Origin: an uncultured Phycisphaerales bacterium
Lineage (GTDB): Bacteria > Planctomycetota > Phycisphaerae > WQYP01
Reading direction: 5' to 3'
Assembly (NCBI GenBank): GCA_903845195.1
Contig: CAIMWO010000044.1
Span: forward strand, 23,305-87,304
Length of the DNA stretch: 64,000 nt
Shown here: positions 16,135-25,363 of the stretch, in pieces
How positions within the stretch are numbered: the stretch's first letter is position 1
Layout of the letters: each line of letters starts with the position of its first letter
Made by a program: the position numbers and the translations under genes
The notes under the pieces: model-generated
The model's input: the letters and a program-made list of their open reading frames with translations, nothing else
Database searches by the model: none
Told to the model about the DNA's origin: nothing

Positions 16135-18822
16135 TCATTTGCCGATCAGATAATACAACGTGCCCGGCTCCAACTTGATCTCTGCCGCGGTACCAACCGT
16201 CTTGCCGGGATAACCGTTACCATCCAGCGCGGTCACTTTCAGCCCCGCCGCATCGGCACGCTTCAGCCGCACCGTTCCCTGCATCATCCGGATCATCCAG
16301 GGATCGCGCCCGATGCTGACGATCTTCTTGATCCCATTGCCGGCATCCTGCGTGCGAAATCCATTCGCCTGCTCCTCCGACATTACCTGCAGCAACATGC
16401 AACCTGACGTCTCCAGCGGCTTGTCGTCGAGCGCCACCACCACCACATGCCCCAGGTCCAGATCCGATGTGACCGCCAGATTGGCCGTCGCCACTTTCCC
16501 GGCCGCCTTCAGATTTCCGCACACGCCCTGCGCCGCCGGCGCATTGATCGTCAGCACGCCATGCCCGTAATCCAGCACCAGCTGCCCGTTGGAACTGCTC
16601 ACCTTCTGCCTCGCGCGATCGACAAACGCCTTCGCATCCTTGATCGTCGACGGCTTCATGTCGGTCACAAACTGAATATTCGTCCGCCCGACAAAATGCA
16701 CAAGCGGATCGATCAGGCTCGTCGATGTCACCGGCATCCCCTTGGGCACATCTTTCAGTCGCAACTCATCGAACGCCGCCCCCGGCGCCAGCGGACTGCC
16801 CTTGAGATGCGTCAGATCTTCGACTCGCAGATTCAGATCCACCATCATCTCGCCCGGCGCGATCAGCCCCTTGCGGAAAATCAGCGCCGCCGCAGGAAAT
16901 TGCCCCATCATCGCCGGCGACATCAGCGTCCACGGTTGCATGAAAAAGTTCGGCTTCACGTGCCACTGCGCCGTATCGAGCGCGAAGTGCACGATCGCGT
17001 CCGAGTCCTGCAGCGCCCCGTACGTCGCGTAAAATAGCGGCGCCTCCGAGCGGTACCGGTTTGGCCGGTCGAACGTCGTCTCGGAGATCATCGACGGCAA
17101 TCCGTTGTACGACACATCCTCCGCCGGATGATCGAACTGCTTTGCCTTCCCCGGCTCCTCCGGATCAAATCGCAAGGCCGACCGATCCGCATACGTGTGC
17201 CCATCGCGCACCGACCACTCCGCGTTATCCCCTTTGTGATCGTTCCCGAAGTACCCGTGACGATCGATGAAATCGCCCGGCGCATAGCTCACCCGCTCCA
17301 GCGGGCCGAGCACCCGTGCGTCGGCCGTGATCCAGTTCGATGCCGCGATCATTCCCTTGAACCCCAGCCCGCGCAGAAACTTGATCTGTTCGCGATAGAA
17401 CCGCGTCTGGCTTTCCAGCAGAAACACCGCCGTATCCTGGTCCCGCGGCGTGCGGTCGGTGAACATGTTCCACAGCGGCCGGAACCCGATGCGATTCTCC
17501 CCCGGTGCATCGCGCCCCACACGCAGGTTATTCCACGCCGCAAACGCCTTCTCCAGCGATCCGTACCGCGGCTTGAGCCACTCGGCAAATTGCGTCTCCA
17601 CCATCCGCAACTGCACATCCGGAATGCCCTTCTCATTGAAGGTCCAGAAGAAATACGAATCCTCGTTGAGAATCTCCGCACTGGCGACGGCCGGATCGTC
17701 GATCAGCCGCTTGCCGCTCTTTTCACCCGGCGTCGTCAGCAGCGCCGTCCACCAACTCTGGTATAGCTTCTGGAAATCGGCGTTGAAAAAGAGCGCCGCG
17801 AACGGATGCGTCTTGCCGTCATATCCCTTGAGTACCGGATTGTCCGCCTTGGGCGAAAACCAAAGCGGAAAGTAGATCGAAAAGTGCGAATAAATCCCCG
17901 CCGCCTTCAGTTCTTCCACGGTCGCAATCGCCTGTTGTACGCGCTTGGGATCGACCGCGCCTGTCTCATCGAACATCCCCCCGTGCAGCCGCACCATGTT
18001 CACGCCATGCTTGGCCAGCATCCGTGCCGACTTCCGCATCGCCTCGCGCTCCGTGGCCCCCACGCCGTTGACCGCCCAGAACCGCACCGGCTGGCTGTTG
18101 CCGGAGAAAACGAACCTCCCATCCTTCACCGCGACAAATCCATGCTCGCCAGCTGTCTTCTCATTGAGCCCCCGCAAATCCAGCGCCGCCTCGGCCGTGA
18201 ACGGATCCTCCGCCGGATTGAACGGCAACCATCCGTTCTCCCCGCTGGCCAAATCCTTCGCCGCCCGCGCCAACTCATCTGGCTTCAGCGCTCCCGACGG
18301 CAGCAGCGGCTCCGTGCTCAGCACAAAACAATCGAGATACCCGTGATTGGAATTCTTCGACTCCATTCGAAAATCAATGACATTCTTCCCCGCCTTCAAA
18401 TCGATCTTGCCGATCTTCATCCACGCCAGGAATCGCAAGTCCGCCTTGCCGTCGGCCGCGACGTTGACGGTATCCACCAGGTCTTTGTCCGTCGCGATGG
18501 CCTTCCACTCGCCGCCGTTGAGCCGGTACGACAGCGCCGCTTGCACCGGGTTGGCCCGCACCCAGAATTCATACGCCCCCGCCTTCGTGGCCGTCACGTC
18601 ATACGACGCCTCGCCGCGTTCCTTCTCGCTGAAATTGCTGGTGAAATCGCCGCCTGAGAATTGATCCTTCTTCACTTGGTCATACCACCACGGATGCCGA
18701 TGCATCGACTGTTTCGCCGGCTTCTCGCCTTCCACCCAGATCCATTCCGCGTGCACCGGCCCCGCCCACAGCCACACCATCGCCGCGATCCATCCAACCA
18801 GGAAGAAGCGTCCGGTCTTCAT
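16135..18822 (-). CDS. Secreted glycoside-hydrolase-like protein (TIM barrel)
   Basis: An 895-residue protein with a signal peptide (MKTGRFFLVGWIAAMVWLWAGPVHA). The start at 18822 follows GGAGGAA. An N-terminal beta-sandwich (about residues 25-180) resembles a carbohydrate-binding module. After it comes a (beta/alpha)8-type region with RFWAVNGVGA, KHGVNMVRLHGGMFDE, EILNEDSYFFWTFNE and a further ISETTFDRPNR stretch. The Glu residues in ILNEDS and ISETTF sit where clan-A glycosidases carry their acid/base and nucleophile. The C-terminal part is beta-rich. I cannot assign a numbered GH family. The isomerase gene lies upstream on the same strand. Confidence 0.7.
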   Translation of the reverse strand: MKTGRFFLVGWIAAMVWLWAGPVHAEWIWVEGEKPAKQSMHRHPWWYDQVKKDQFSGGDFTSNFSEKERGEASYDVTATKAGAYEFWVRANPVQAALSYRLNGGEWKAIATDKDLVDTVNVAADGKADLRFLAWMKIGKIDLKAGKNVIDFRMESKNSNHGYLDCFVLSTEPLLPSGALKPDELARAAKDLASGENGWLPFNPAEDPFTAEAALDLRGLNEKTAGEHGFVAVKDGRFVFSGNSQPVRFWAVNGVGATEREAMRKSARMLAKHGVNMVRLHGGMFDETGAVDPKRVQQAIATVEELKAAGIYSHFSIYFPLWFSPKADNPVLKGYDGKTHPFAALFFNADFQKLYQSWWTALLTTPGEKSGKRLIDDPAVASAEILNEDSYFFWTFNEKGIPDVQLRMVETQFAEWLKPRYGSLEKAFAAWNNLRVGRDAPGENRIGFRPLWNMFTDRTPRDQDTAVFLLESQTRFYREQIKFLRGLGFKGMIAASNWITADARVLGPLERVSYAPGDFIDRHGYFGNDHKGDNAEWSVRDGHTYADRSALRFDPEEPGKAKQFDHPAEDVSYNGLPSMISETTFDRPNRYRSEAPLFYATYGALQDSDAIVHFALDTAQWHVKPNFFMQPWTLMSPAMMGQFPAAALIFRKGLIAPGEMMVDLNLRVEDLTHLKGSPLAPGAAFDELRLKDVPKGMPVTSTSLIDPLVHFVGRTNIQFVTDMKPSTIKDAKAFVDRARQKVSSSNGQLVLDYGHGVLTINAPAAQGVCGNLKAAGKVATANLAVTSDLDLGHVVVVALDDKPLETSGCMLLQVMSEEQANGFRTQDAGNGIKKIVSIGRDPWMIRMMQGTVRLKRADAAGLKVTALDGNGYPGKTVGTAAEIKLEPGTLYYLIGK

Positions 18823-18874
18823 GCGTCGTTCCTCCGCAAGCCGCCCCGCTGGGAAGGGGGGATTCACTCCATCA

Positions 18875-18906
18875 TAAAGCAAAGCCCCGGATTTCCATCC
18901 GGAGCT
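18875..18906 (-). terminator. Hairpin terminator after the sugar-phosphate isomerase
   Basis: On the minus strand, AGCTCCGGAT and ATCCGGGGCT form a 10-bp stem with a 4-base loop, followed by a T-rich stretch (TTGCTTTAT). It lies between the isomerase stop and the start of the next minus-strand gene. Confidence 0.55.
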
Positions 18907-18939
18907 CTGCGTGAATCACCTTTTTTTCAGGCAGCGAAC

Positions 18940-19983
18940 TCACCGATCGAACTGCGCATCGAACACAATGCTCGACCGTGCAAAGTCCGCCTTCTTCACG
19001 AACGCCGCCGCTTCCGTCGCACCGTGTTCGCGGTCCATGTTCTGGTCTTCCCATTCCACGGAGAGCGGGCCCTTGTAGCCCACGAAGTTGAGCGTCCGGA
19101 TGATCTCCTCGAAGTTCACCGACCCGTGGCCGAGCGAGCGGAATTCCCAATACCGTTCCGGATCGCCGAAGGGCAGGTGCCCGCCGAAGACGCCCGAGCG
19201 CTTGGCCGTGGGGCTGAACCACGCATCCTTCATGTGCACGTGGTAGATGCGATCGCCGAACTCACGGATGAACTGCACGTAATCCACGCCCTGGTAGACG
19301 AAGTGTGACGGATCGTAATTGAAGCCGAACGTCTTGCGTCCCCCCACCGCGTCGATGGCCCGCTTGGCCGAGACAATATCGAACGCAATTTCCGTCGGAT
19401 GCACTTCCAGCCCGAACTTCACATCGTGGGCGTCGAACACGTCGAGAATCGGATTCCACCGATTGGCGAAATCCTTGTAGCCGTTCTCCAGCTGGTTCGG
19501 CAGTACCGGCGGGAAAGAATACACCAGGTGCCAGATGCTCGAGCCCGTAAATCCGTTGACCACCACCCGCGGCAACTCGTCCTTGATCTCCTGCGGTGCC
19601 GCATCAAAAAACTTGCGCGCCGCGATCGCCGTCTGCTTCATTTCCTCCGCCGCCCTCTGGCGCACCCCCTCCGGCTTCCCATCGCCGTACACGTTCTCCG
19701 GCAGAATCTGCTTGTGCCGTTCATCGATAAGATCGCAAATCCCCTGCCCGACCAGATGCGACGACACCGCAAAACACTTCAAGTCGTACTTCTGCAGCGT
19801 GGCCCACTTCTTCTCGATGTACCCCGCGCCCGACTTGCCGTCGAGCACCTTGTGAATTTCAAAATGATCCCCCCAGCAGGCCAGTTCCAGACCATCATAT
19901 CCAAAGCCCTTGGCCTTTTTGCAGAGCGTCTCAAACGGCAGATCAGCCCATTGACCCGTAAATAGCGTAACCGGACGTGCCAT
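18940..19983 (-). CDS. Sugar phosphate isomerase/epimerase (xylose-isomerase-like TIM barrel)
   Basis: A 347-residue AP-endonuclease-2/IolE-like TIM-barrel protein. Motifs seen: [14 protein letters not shown] at the second strand; a SSHLVGQ strand end; [13 protein letters not shown] with metal-binding Glu; [15 protein letters not shown] with Asp and His; [10 protein letters not shown]; and [33 protein letters not shown], with the last metal-ligand Glu in VEWED. It probably interconverts ketose and aldose or epimerises sugars released by the neighbouring hydrolases. The start ATG is preceded by a GAGG element. No signal peptide is present, so it is cytoplasmic. Confidence 0.88.
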   Translation of the reverse strand: MARPVTLFTGQWADLPFETLCKKAKGFGYDGLELACWGDHFEIHKVLDGKSGAGYIEKKWATLQKYDLKCFAVSSHLVGQGICDLIDERHKQILPENVYGDGKPEGVRQRAAEEMKQTAIAARKFFDAAPQEIKDELPRVVVNGFTGSSIWHLVYSFPPVLPNQLENGYKDFANRWNPILDVFDAHDVKFGLEVHPTEIAFDIVSAKRAIDAVGGRKTFGFNYDPSHFVYQGVDYVQFIREFGDRIYHVHMKDAWFSPTAKRSGVFGGHLPFGDPERYWEFRSLGHGSVNFEEIIRTLNFVGYKGPLSVEWEDQNMDREHGATEAAAFVKKADFARSSIVFDAQFDR

Positions 19984-20065
19984 GAAAACCTCCTCGCAAA
20001 TTCGTTATGTAAACACCGCGATCAAACCGGAAATATAGACGTACCCACTCTCCACGGCAAATCCC

Positions 20066-20665
20066 TTGGCACGTCTTACCGATGTACAAGAATCTCACGA
20101 ATCAATAACATGTGATCTAGTTGTGATCGAAGAACGGCCCTTTGGATCGAAGAACGCAATGGCACTTCCTGATATACGGCCCTGGCGCCCTGATTGTACC
20201 GCAGCAATCATCATAGAATCGGACGCCGTCTTGCTAATGCGGGCTCTTGGACACAGAGGTCGCTACTATTTATTGCCCTTTGGCTTTGTCAGAGATGACG
20301 AGAGTTTGGAATCTGCATGTTTGCGCGGCGCTACGGAAATGATCAAAGGGGCGGCGAAAGATTACTCGCGACAGCTCGGGATTGACTTGGAGCCGGATGC
20401 GGTGCATTTGACTCTTGGTGCCAAGATTGGCGAACACCCGTGGGACATACGCCGCAGCTACCATTATTTTCTTGCCTATGGCAACAAGAAATCCATATTA
20501 TCCGGACCAACGTCACAACCGATCGTCCCTGCCGAAAACACTTTTTGGCCATCCTATGAATGGATAGCGATCGCCGACCTCGGGAAAATAAAAAAACTTG
20601 ATCCCCCAGAAGCGATCTCAATGTGCGAACTTGCGCGTTCCTACATAGACTCAACCAAGCGTTGA
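20066..20665 (+). CDS. Degenerate Nudix-fold protein in an AT-richer patch
   Basis: The open frame begins with TTG at 20066; an ATG at 20159 (MALPDIRPW) is an alternative start and would give 168 residues. The core IIIESDAVLLMRALGHRGRYYLLPFGFV resembles a Nudix fold. The Nudix box reads G-x5-E-x7-R-G-A-T-E-M, so the expected RE and EE pairs are RG and EM, losing metal ligands. The gene is visibly AT-richer than its neighbours and uses codons such as ATA, TTA and AAA, suggesting recent acquisition. It is divergent from the isomerase gene. Function is unknown; loss of catalysis is inferred. Confidence 0.55.
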   Translation: MARLTDVQESHESITCDLVVIEERPFGSKNAMALPDIRPWRPDCTAAIIIESDAVLLMRALGHRGRYYLLPFGFVRDDESLESACLRGATEMIKGAAKDYSRQLGIDLEPDAVHLTLGAKIGEHPWDIRRSYHYFLAYGNKKSILSGPTSQPIVPAENTFWPSYEWIAIADLGKIKKLDPPEAISMCELARSYIDSTKR

Positions 20666-20757
20666 GGGCCCGCTACTATCCCCGCCGCAATCCAGAAAAA
20701 GCCGTTGTAGAACTGCGTGCCGGAACCTTCACAACGCGGCGCCACCTGCGGCAAAAC

Positions 20758-21648
20758 TCATCCCGCATACTCAAACGCCGGCAGCCCCTTAGCCGGCACC
20801 TTCACACGGAACACCTTGCCCGCATGCGGCTCGGTGCCGCCGGGCGCGTATTCCTCCGGCTTGATCCCCTGCCGCGAAGTCGTGATGAAAAGCTCATCCA
20901 GGTTCGGCCCACCCAACGCGCACGCCGAAGAGTGGCGCGAACCCGTCGTGTAGACGGTATACAGCAGTTGCTCGCTGGCGGGATCAAAGCAGCAGACCCG
21001 GCCCCCGCCCCACATGGCGATCCACAGCCGATCCTGGCTATCGATCGTCATCCCGTCCGGATGCCCCAAATCCGGCGCAATCTTCAACGCCGCCCGCCGG
21101 TGCGTGATGTTGCCCGTCGCATCGTCGTAATCAAACGCGTCGACCCGCGCCGTCGGCGTATCAATGTAATACATGATCTTGCGATCCGACGACCACACGA
21201 TCCCGTTCGATGTCGACACCCCGCCGAGCATCTCATGCAGCGAACGATCCGCGTCCAGGCGATACAGCATGCCCGTCTCCCTGGCCGTGCGCGCCACCAT
21301 CGTGCCCGCCCAGAAACGCCCCGCCGGATCAGCCTTGCCATCGTTAAATCGTGCGTCGCCAAGATTCATCCGCTGCAGGTATTCGATCGCGCCGTTCTGC
21401 TGATTCACCGTGGCAAAACCATCCTTCAGCGCCACGGCCACCACCTCCGGCCGCCGCGTCGGCACCACCGTCCCGCAAGCCGTGCCCGTCGAGACCGACG
21501 TATTCAGCCCCGTCACCGGATCGAACACATTGACCTTGCACCCGTCGATGTCCACCCACAGCAACCGCTGCGTGCGCACATCCCACAGCGCCCCCTCGCC
21601 GTGCTGCGAACTCGTGGAATCCACCGGCAACGCTTCGATCTCCATCAT
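20758..21648 (-). CDS. SMP-30/gluconolactonase/LRE family protein
   Basis: A 296-residue six-bladed beta-propeller lactonase. Family motifs are GEGALWDVRTQRLLWVDI near the N-terminus (metal-ligand Glu in the GEG region), FNDGKADPAGRFWAGTM, STSNGIVWSSDRKIMYYIDT (Asn ligand) and HPDGMTIDSQDRLWIAMWGGG (Asp in the DG motif). It probably hydrolyses a sugar lactone such as glucono- or xylonolactone, which fits the neighbouring xylosidase. The start overlaps the stop of the upstream OsmC gene by ATGA, indicating translational coupling. Confidence 0.9.
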   Translation of the reverse strand: MMEIEALPVDSTSSQHGEGALWDVRTQRLLWVDIDGCKVNVFDPVTGLNTSVSTGTACGTVVPTRRPEVVAVALKDGFATVNQQNGAIEYLQRMNLGDARFNDGKADPAGRFWAGTMVARTARETGMLYRLDADRSLHEMLGGVSTSNGIVWSSDRKIMYYIDTPTARVDAFDYDDATGNITHRRAALKIAPDLGHPDGMTIDSQDRLWIAMWGGGRVCCFDPASEQLLYTVYTTGSRHSSACALGGPNLDELFITTSRQGIKPEEYAPGGTEPHAGKVFRVKVPAKGLPAFEYAG

Positions 21649-22073
21649 TTCACCAGTTTCGCATCAAGTTCGATCGGCGTCGCCGACAAGGCCTGCGAAA
21701 CCGGACAGCCCACCTTGGCCTTGCCCGCAAACTCCAAAAATGTCTTCTCATCAATGCCCGCCACGGTCCCTTCGCACGTCAACTTGATCTTCGTGATCTT
21801 GAATCCGTCGCCCACCTTGTCCAGCGTCACCGCCGCCTTGACGGCCATGCGCGTCACCGTGTGCCCCGCACCGGAAAGCATCGCGGAAAGCGCCATCGCG
21901 TAACACCCGGAATGGGCCGCTGCGATCAGCTCCTCAGGATTTGTCCCCAGCTCACCCTCGAAACGCGTGCCGTACGAATACGGATGATTCAACACGCCGC
22001 TGGCGGTCTTCACGTGGCCCTTGCCCTTGACCAAGTCCCCTTCCCAAACGGCGTCGGCAATACGAGTCGGCAT
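21645..22073 (-). CDS. OsmC-family peroxiredoxin
   Basis: A 142-residue OsmC/Ohr-type protein that reduces organic hydroperoxides with paired cysteines. Cys in AAHSGCYAMALS (about residue 58) and Cys in KLTCEGTV are the two expected positions. The sequence GKGHVKTASGVLNHPYSYGTRFEG and the GTNPEELIAAAH motif match OsmC rather than OhrR-linked Ohr. I prefer the ATG at 22073 because it begins MPTRIADAVWEGDL, the family N-terminus. It forms a two-gene unit with the downstream lactonase through a 4-base overlap. Confidence 0.9.
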   Translation of the reverse strand: MPTRIADAVWEGDLVKGKGHVKTASGVLNHPYSYGTRFEGELGTNPEELIAAAHSGCYAMALSAMLSGAGHTVTRMAVKAAVTLDKVGDGFKITKIKLTCEGTVAGIDEKTFLEFAGKAKVGCPVSQALSATPIELDAKLVK

Positions 22074-22095
22074 GATCACTCTCCTGTATCAAGCT

Positions 22096-22116
22096 TGAAA
22101 CATGAAACATGAAACA
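22096..22116. repeat. 7-bp tandem array (TGAAACA unit) upstream of osmC
   Basis: Three perfect copies of TGAAACA lie 22 bases upstream of the osmC start codon, in the promoter or leader region of that gene. Confidence 0.7.
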
Positions 22117-22199
22117 ACGGGCGTAACAGAGTGCCCCACTATCACACGACCATGCACCACGATGGCGCCTGGTCGATCTTACAAACCGGTTCGGAATCA

Positions 22200-22224
22200 T
22201 AGCCCCGCTTAAGCCGACGGGCTA
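22200..22224. repeat. REP-like hairpin downstream of GH52
   Basis: TAGCCC and GGGCTA form a 6-bp stem around a partly palindromic centre (GCTTAAGC). There is no T tract, so it is more likely a REP-type palindrome than a simple terminator. It sits between the GH52 stop and osmC. Confidence 0.45.
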
Positions 22225-22239
22225 CAGATTTTCCGCTAA

Positions 22240-24441
22240 CTAATCCTTCATCCAAAGCGCCGTCGTAATGATCCGCGGATAATACTTCGATCCCTTCGCG
22301 ACTCCCGAAAGCATCTGATCCGAGCACGCCCAGTACCCGCTCTCGCCATCCACCTGCCAGTGCGTGTGCGCAGCATCCGCCTTCTCCCAACCCGCCCCAT
22401 CGCCGCGCGCCGCCCGCGCATCACCGTTCTCATCGATATTGAAAAGTTCTCGCGCCACATGCTGAAACAGGGCGATCTTGCTCGCCCACGAATTCACCGA
22501 CGTCGAAGAAAGCTTCACCCCGCCATCGGAGAACTTATTGCGATTCTGCCCATCCTTGAGCAGCGAAGCCGTATGCCTCTTGAGCAGTTCCAGCAATTCC
22601 ACCGGTATCGCCGCCGAAGCCACTCCCCACGCCAGCGGATAAACCAACCCCTCCACCGCCGGCAAAATGCGCGACGGATACCCCGGATTCTCCTTCTCGA
22701 AAACCGCCGGCAAACTCCCGTCGGGCAAAACTTCCTGCTTCAGCCGCGCCACGATCCGCTCCGCCATCTCATTGGCCCCGGCCAGGTTCTTCCGCGTCTC
22801 GGGCGTATCGCCCATCGCCCCATAAATCTGTACCAGCGCCTTGTAACTCGCCCACGTCTTCACCGCCATATACAGATTATTCCGCGTCTGCGCCAGCGAA
22901 TGATCCAGCGAATCGTAAGTCGTGATCTCCGCCCCCCGCCCGCAGCGCGACGAGTCAAACTCAATCAACCCATGCTCCGGCCCGCGATTGACCAGGCTGC
23001 GATAGCACGCGTCGATCAGGTGGCGGTTCTCCTGGGCCCACGCCGCATCCTTCGTCACCGTTACATACGAACCCGCAATCAGCAACCAGTTGCACAGCTG
23101 CTCCGCCGTCATGTGGCTGAAACACCCGGAAATCTCCGCCAGTTCATAACTCGACCGTCCCCGCGGCGAAAACTGATTGTTCACCCCCTGGTCGTGGCAA
23201 AAACTGATGCCCCCCGGCCGCAGCGCCCCCGTCTTCGGATCCTTCACCTCGTCATGATAACTGTAATACCCTGCAAAATTATTCAGCAGGTTCCGCACCA
23301 CCCACGGATTCCATTTCAATTCCCAGAACACATGATCCACCGACAGATCCAGCGTGTTAATCATGCAGTACTCCCCCTCATTGACCACCCACCACGGCTG
23401 CCCCCCGATCTCCAGCAACTGCGTGCTGCCATAGTAGGACCGCGTCGCATGCGCAATCAGGAACTGCTGATCGCGATTGAGCCCCGACAGCAGCAGCTTG
23501 TCGTTGTGCGTGTTGCAGTCCACCTTCACAAACCGAATCCCCGCCAGCGCCTCGTTCAGCACATCCTGCAGACTCGCAAAATACCGCGTATACAGATACC
23601 GCCCCTCCAGCCGCGTCGTCACATTCCCCTCGAGATAACACCCGAACGCCAGCCGCAAAATGTACGTCTTCCCCGCCGGCACCTCGAACCCAATCCCCGG
23701 CGTCGAACCCAGCAGGTGCACCGGATTATCCTTCTCGATAATCCCGTCCTGCGGCGTCCACCGCATGAACGCAAACGGATGAACCCCCGACTCATCCGAA
23801 CCGACCCGCATCCCGTCCGCCTTCAACTCCACCAGCTCCGCCGCAAACCCCATGTGCGACCGCAGCGCAAATCCCACCCGCCCCCGCGGCAACCCCTCAT
23901 CCAGCATCCGCACGCCCGGATCGGGAATGCTCAGCGCAAAAAATCCCGTCTTCGTCTGCGTCCCTTTGCGATTGTCGACAATCAACTCCGCCGTCACCGC
24001 CGGAATCAACGCCGAACGCATCGAAGCACTCGATGAAGCCGCCGGATCAGGAATCCCATCGAACGGCGTATAAATGCTGAACTCAAACTCCGCCGTCTTC
24101 CACGTATCCGTCGCCCACGCATAATGCCGCGTCATCTGGTCCTTGCCATACGCCACCACCCGCGGCGATTTCTTGCTCTCCCCCGCCGCCTGCTCCACCA
24201 GATACGCATCCTGTGCCGAAGACTTCGCCCCCTCATAGAACGGCAAACAGCGCAGATCGCCCGCATCATGCCGCCCGCCATCCTTCACCCCGATGAACAC
24301 ATCCTGGTTCCCCGGCTTGCCCAGTTGCGCCGCCAATCCGCCCTTCGTGCCAAAATGGCCGCACGTAAATGTAAAAAACGCGCCCATCGGAGAATGATGG
24401 GCATTGAACGAAATGTTCCCGTGAAACGGCGGGACTTGCAT
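22240..24441 (-). CDS. Glycoside hydrolase family 52 beta-xylosidase
   Basis: A 733-residue enzyme closely following the Geobacillus XynB2 pattern as I remember it: FNAHHSPMGAFFTFT at the N-terminus, ATDTWKTAEFEFSIYTP, AHATRSYYGSTQLLE, GISFCHDQGVNNQFSP, SGCFSHMTAEQL, and a C-terminal SKYYPRIITTALW. The nucleophile is Glu355 in WVVNEGEY and the acid/base is Asp510 in EITTYDSLD, counted from the ATG at 24441 (MQVPPFHG). Both are present, so it is probably active on xylo-oligosaccharides. There is no signal peptide, so import of oligosaccharides is implied. A GGAG-type site precedes the start. Confidence 0.95.
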   Translation of the reverse strand: MQVPPFHGNISFNAHHSPMGAFFTFTCGHFGTKGGLAAQLGKPGNQDVFIGVKDGGRHDAGDLRCLPFYEGAKSSAQDAYLVEQAAGESKKSPRVVAYGKDQMTRHYAWATDTWKTAEFEFSIYTPFDGIPDPAASSSASMRSALIPAVTAELIVDNRKGTQTKTGFFALSIPDPGVRMLDEGLPRGRVGFALRSHMGFAAELVELKADGMRVGSDESGVHPFAFMRWTPQDGIIEKDNPVHLLGSTPGIGFEVPAGKTYILRLAFGCYLEGNVTTRLEGRYLYTRYFASLQDVLNEALAGIRFVKVDCNTHNDKLLLSGLNRDQQFLIAHATRSYYGSTQLLEIGGQPWWVVNEGEYCMINTLDLSVDHVFWELKWNPWVVRNLLNNFAGYYSYHDEVKDPKTGALRPGGISFCHDQGVNNQFSPRGRSSYELAEISGCFSHMTAEQLCNWLLIAGSYVTVTKDAAWAQENRHLIDACYRSLVNRGPEHGLIEFDSSRCGRGAEITTYDSLDHSLAQTRNNLYMAVKTWASYKALVQIYGAMGDTPETRKNLAGANEMAERIVARLKQEVLPDGSLPAVFEKENPGYPSRILPAVEGLVYPLAWGVASAAIPVELLELLKRHTASLLKDGQNRNKFSDGGVKLSSTSVNSWASKIALFQHVARELFNIDENGDARAARGDGAGWEKADAAHTHWQVDGESGYWACSDQMLSGVAKGSKYYPRIITTALWMKD

Positions 24442-24553
24442 ATCCTTCTCCTCTGCCAGAACCAACCGCCCGAAAGTTTAAGGGCAAACACCGCACGCGC
24501 GAAGGGGGTCGTCAAATGACGTCAAACGATGTTCTCCCTTTGCCGGCGAACAC

Positions 24554-25291
24554 TCATCCCCGAACAACCCGCAGCGGATCAGCAAAAATCTGCGCCACCA
24601 CCGGCAGCCCATCCAGATGTGCCGTATGATCGATGTCTTCCTCCAGCCCCGCATCGATCACATTGATCCCCCCGGCCCCCAAACGCAGCGCCGCCGGCAA
24701 CCGCTGCCGCACGGCCGCAAACGCGTGATACGCCAACCACGCATTGTCCGTGAACGGCAGATCCGCGCGATACGTCGTCTGCAGCAAATTAAACAGTATC
24801 GCCCCCGCTCCCAGCACATCCTCAAACGCCACCTTCCCATTGGTGCCCGCACACACAAACAGCGTGTGCAACCCATCCAACTCCGGCAAAAGCGACAGCG
24901 TCGTCGCCGCCGCGTTCAGCAGACAAGCCGCAAAAACCTTCTTCGCCCCCTGCGTACGCACCGCCGCCCGCGTCCCGTTCGTCGTAGCCAGCAGCACCGT
25001 CGCCCCGCCGATGCGCTCCGTCACAAATTCCCGTGGCGAATTCCCCACATCGAAATCGACCGGCTTCAAACACTTCGTCTCCCCCGCCAGCACCATCGGT
25101 ATCGGCATGTGCGGCGACGCCTTGGCCACGCGCGCCCCCTCCAGCGTATCGAACAGCCGGATCTCCTTCGCCCCGTTCGCCAGCGCCGTCACCATCGTCG
25201 TCGTCGCCCGCAACACATCCAGCACCACCACCTGCGACTGCGACAAATCCACCCCCTCCAACTCCGCCGGCGTCAGAAACACATCAATCAT
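24554..25291 (-). CDS. comB: 2-phosphosulfolactate phosphatase family protein ComB
   Basis: A 245-residue ComB-fold protein; the family hydrolyses 2-phosphosulfolactate in coenzyme M-type sulfolactate synthesis. Many bacterial members have unknown physiological substrates. Motifs: VVVLDVLRATTTMVTALANGA at the N-terminus, VLAGETKCLKPVDFDVGNSPREF, LLATTNGTRAA, and VCAGTNGKVAFEDVLGAG. I chose ATG 25291 over GTG 25294 because GGAGAA lies 3-8 bases upstream of the pair and the ATG begins the family N-terminus MIDVFLTP. ComA and ComC are not in the window. Confidence 0.88.
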   Translation of the reverse strand: MIDVFLTPAELEGVDLSQSQVVVLDVLRATTTMVTALANGAKEIRLFDTLEGARVAKASPHMPIPMVLAGETKCLKPVDFDVGNSPREFVTERIGGATVLLATTNGTRAAVRTQGAKKVFAACLLNAAATTLSLLPELDGLHTLFVCAGTNGKVAFEDVLGAGAILFNLLQTTYRADLPFTDNAWLAYHAFAAVRQRLPAALRLGAGGINVIDAGLEEDIDHTAHLDGLPVVAQIFADPLRVVRG

Positions 25292-25363
25292 CACTTCTCC
25301 AAATGGGTCGCATGCGAACCACTATCGTTGCATAATGCGTGCTCATCGTCCTTGGAGGATTCT

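Noticed and set aside
22360..24036. 558-residue frame on the plus strand
   Set aside because: It is the antisense shadow of the GH52 gene. Its composition is dominated by Arg, Pro and His, as expected for an antisense frame of a GC-rich gene.
24617..25363. Upstream extension of the phosphatase frame
   Set aside because: The part before 25364 overlaps comB on the other strand, has no family similarity, and the ATG at 25364 has a good ribosome-binding site.
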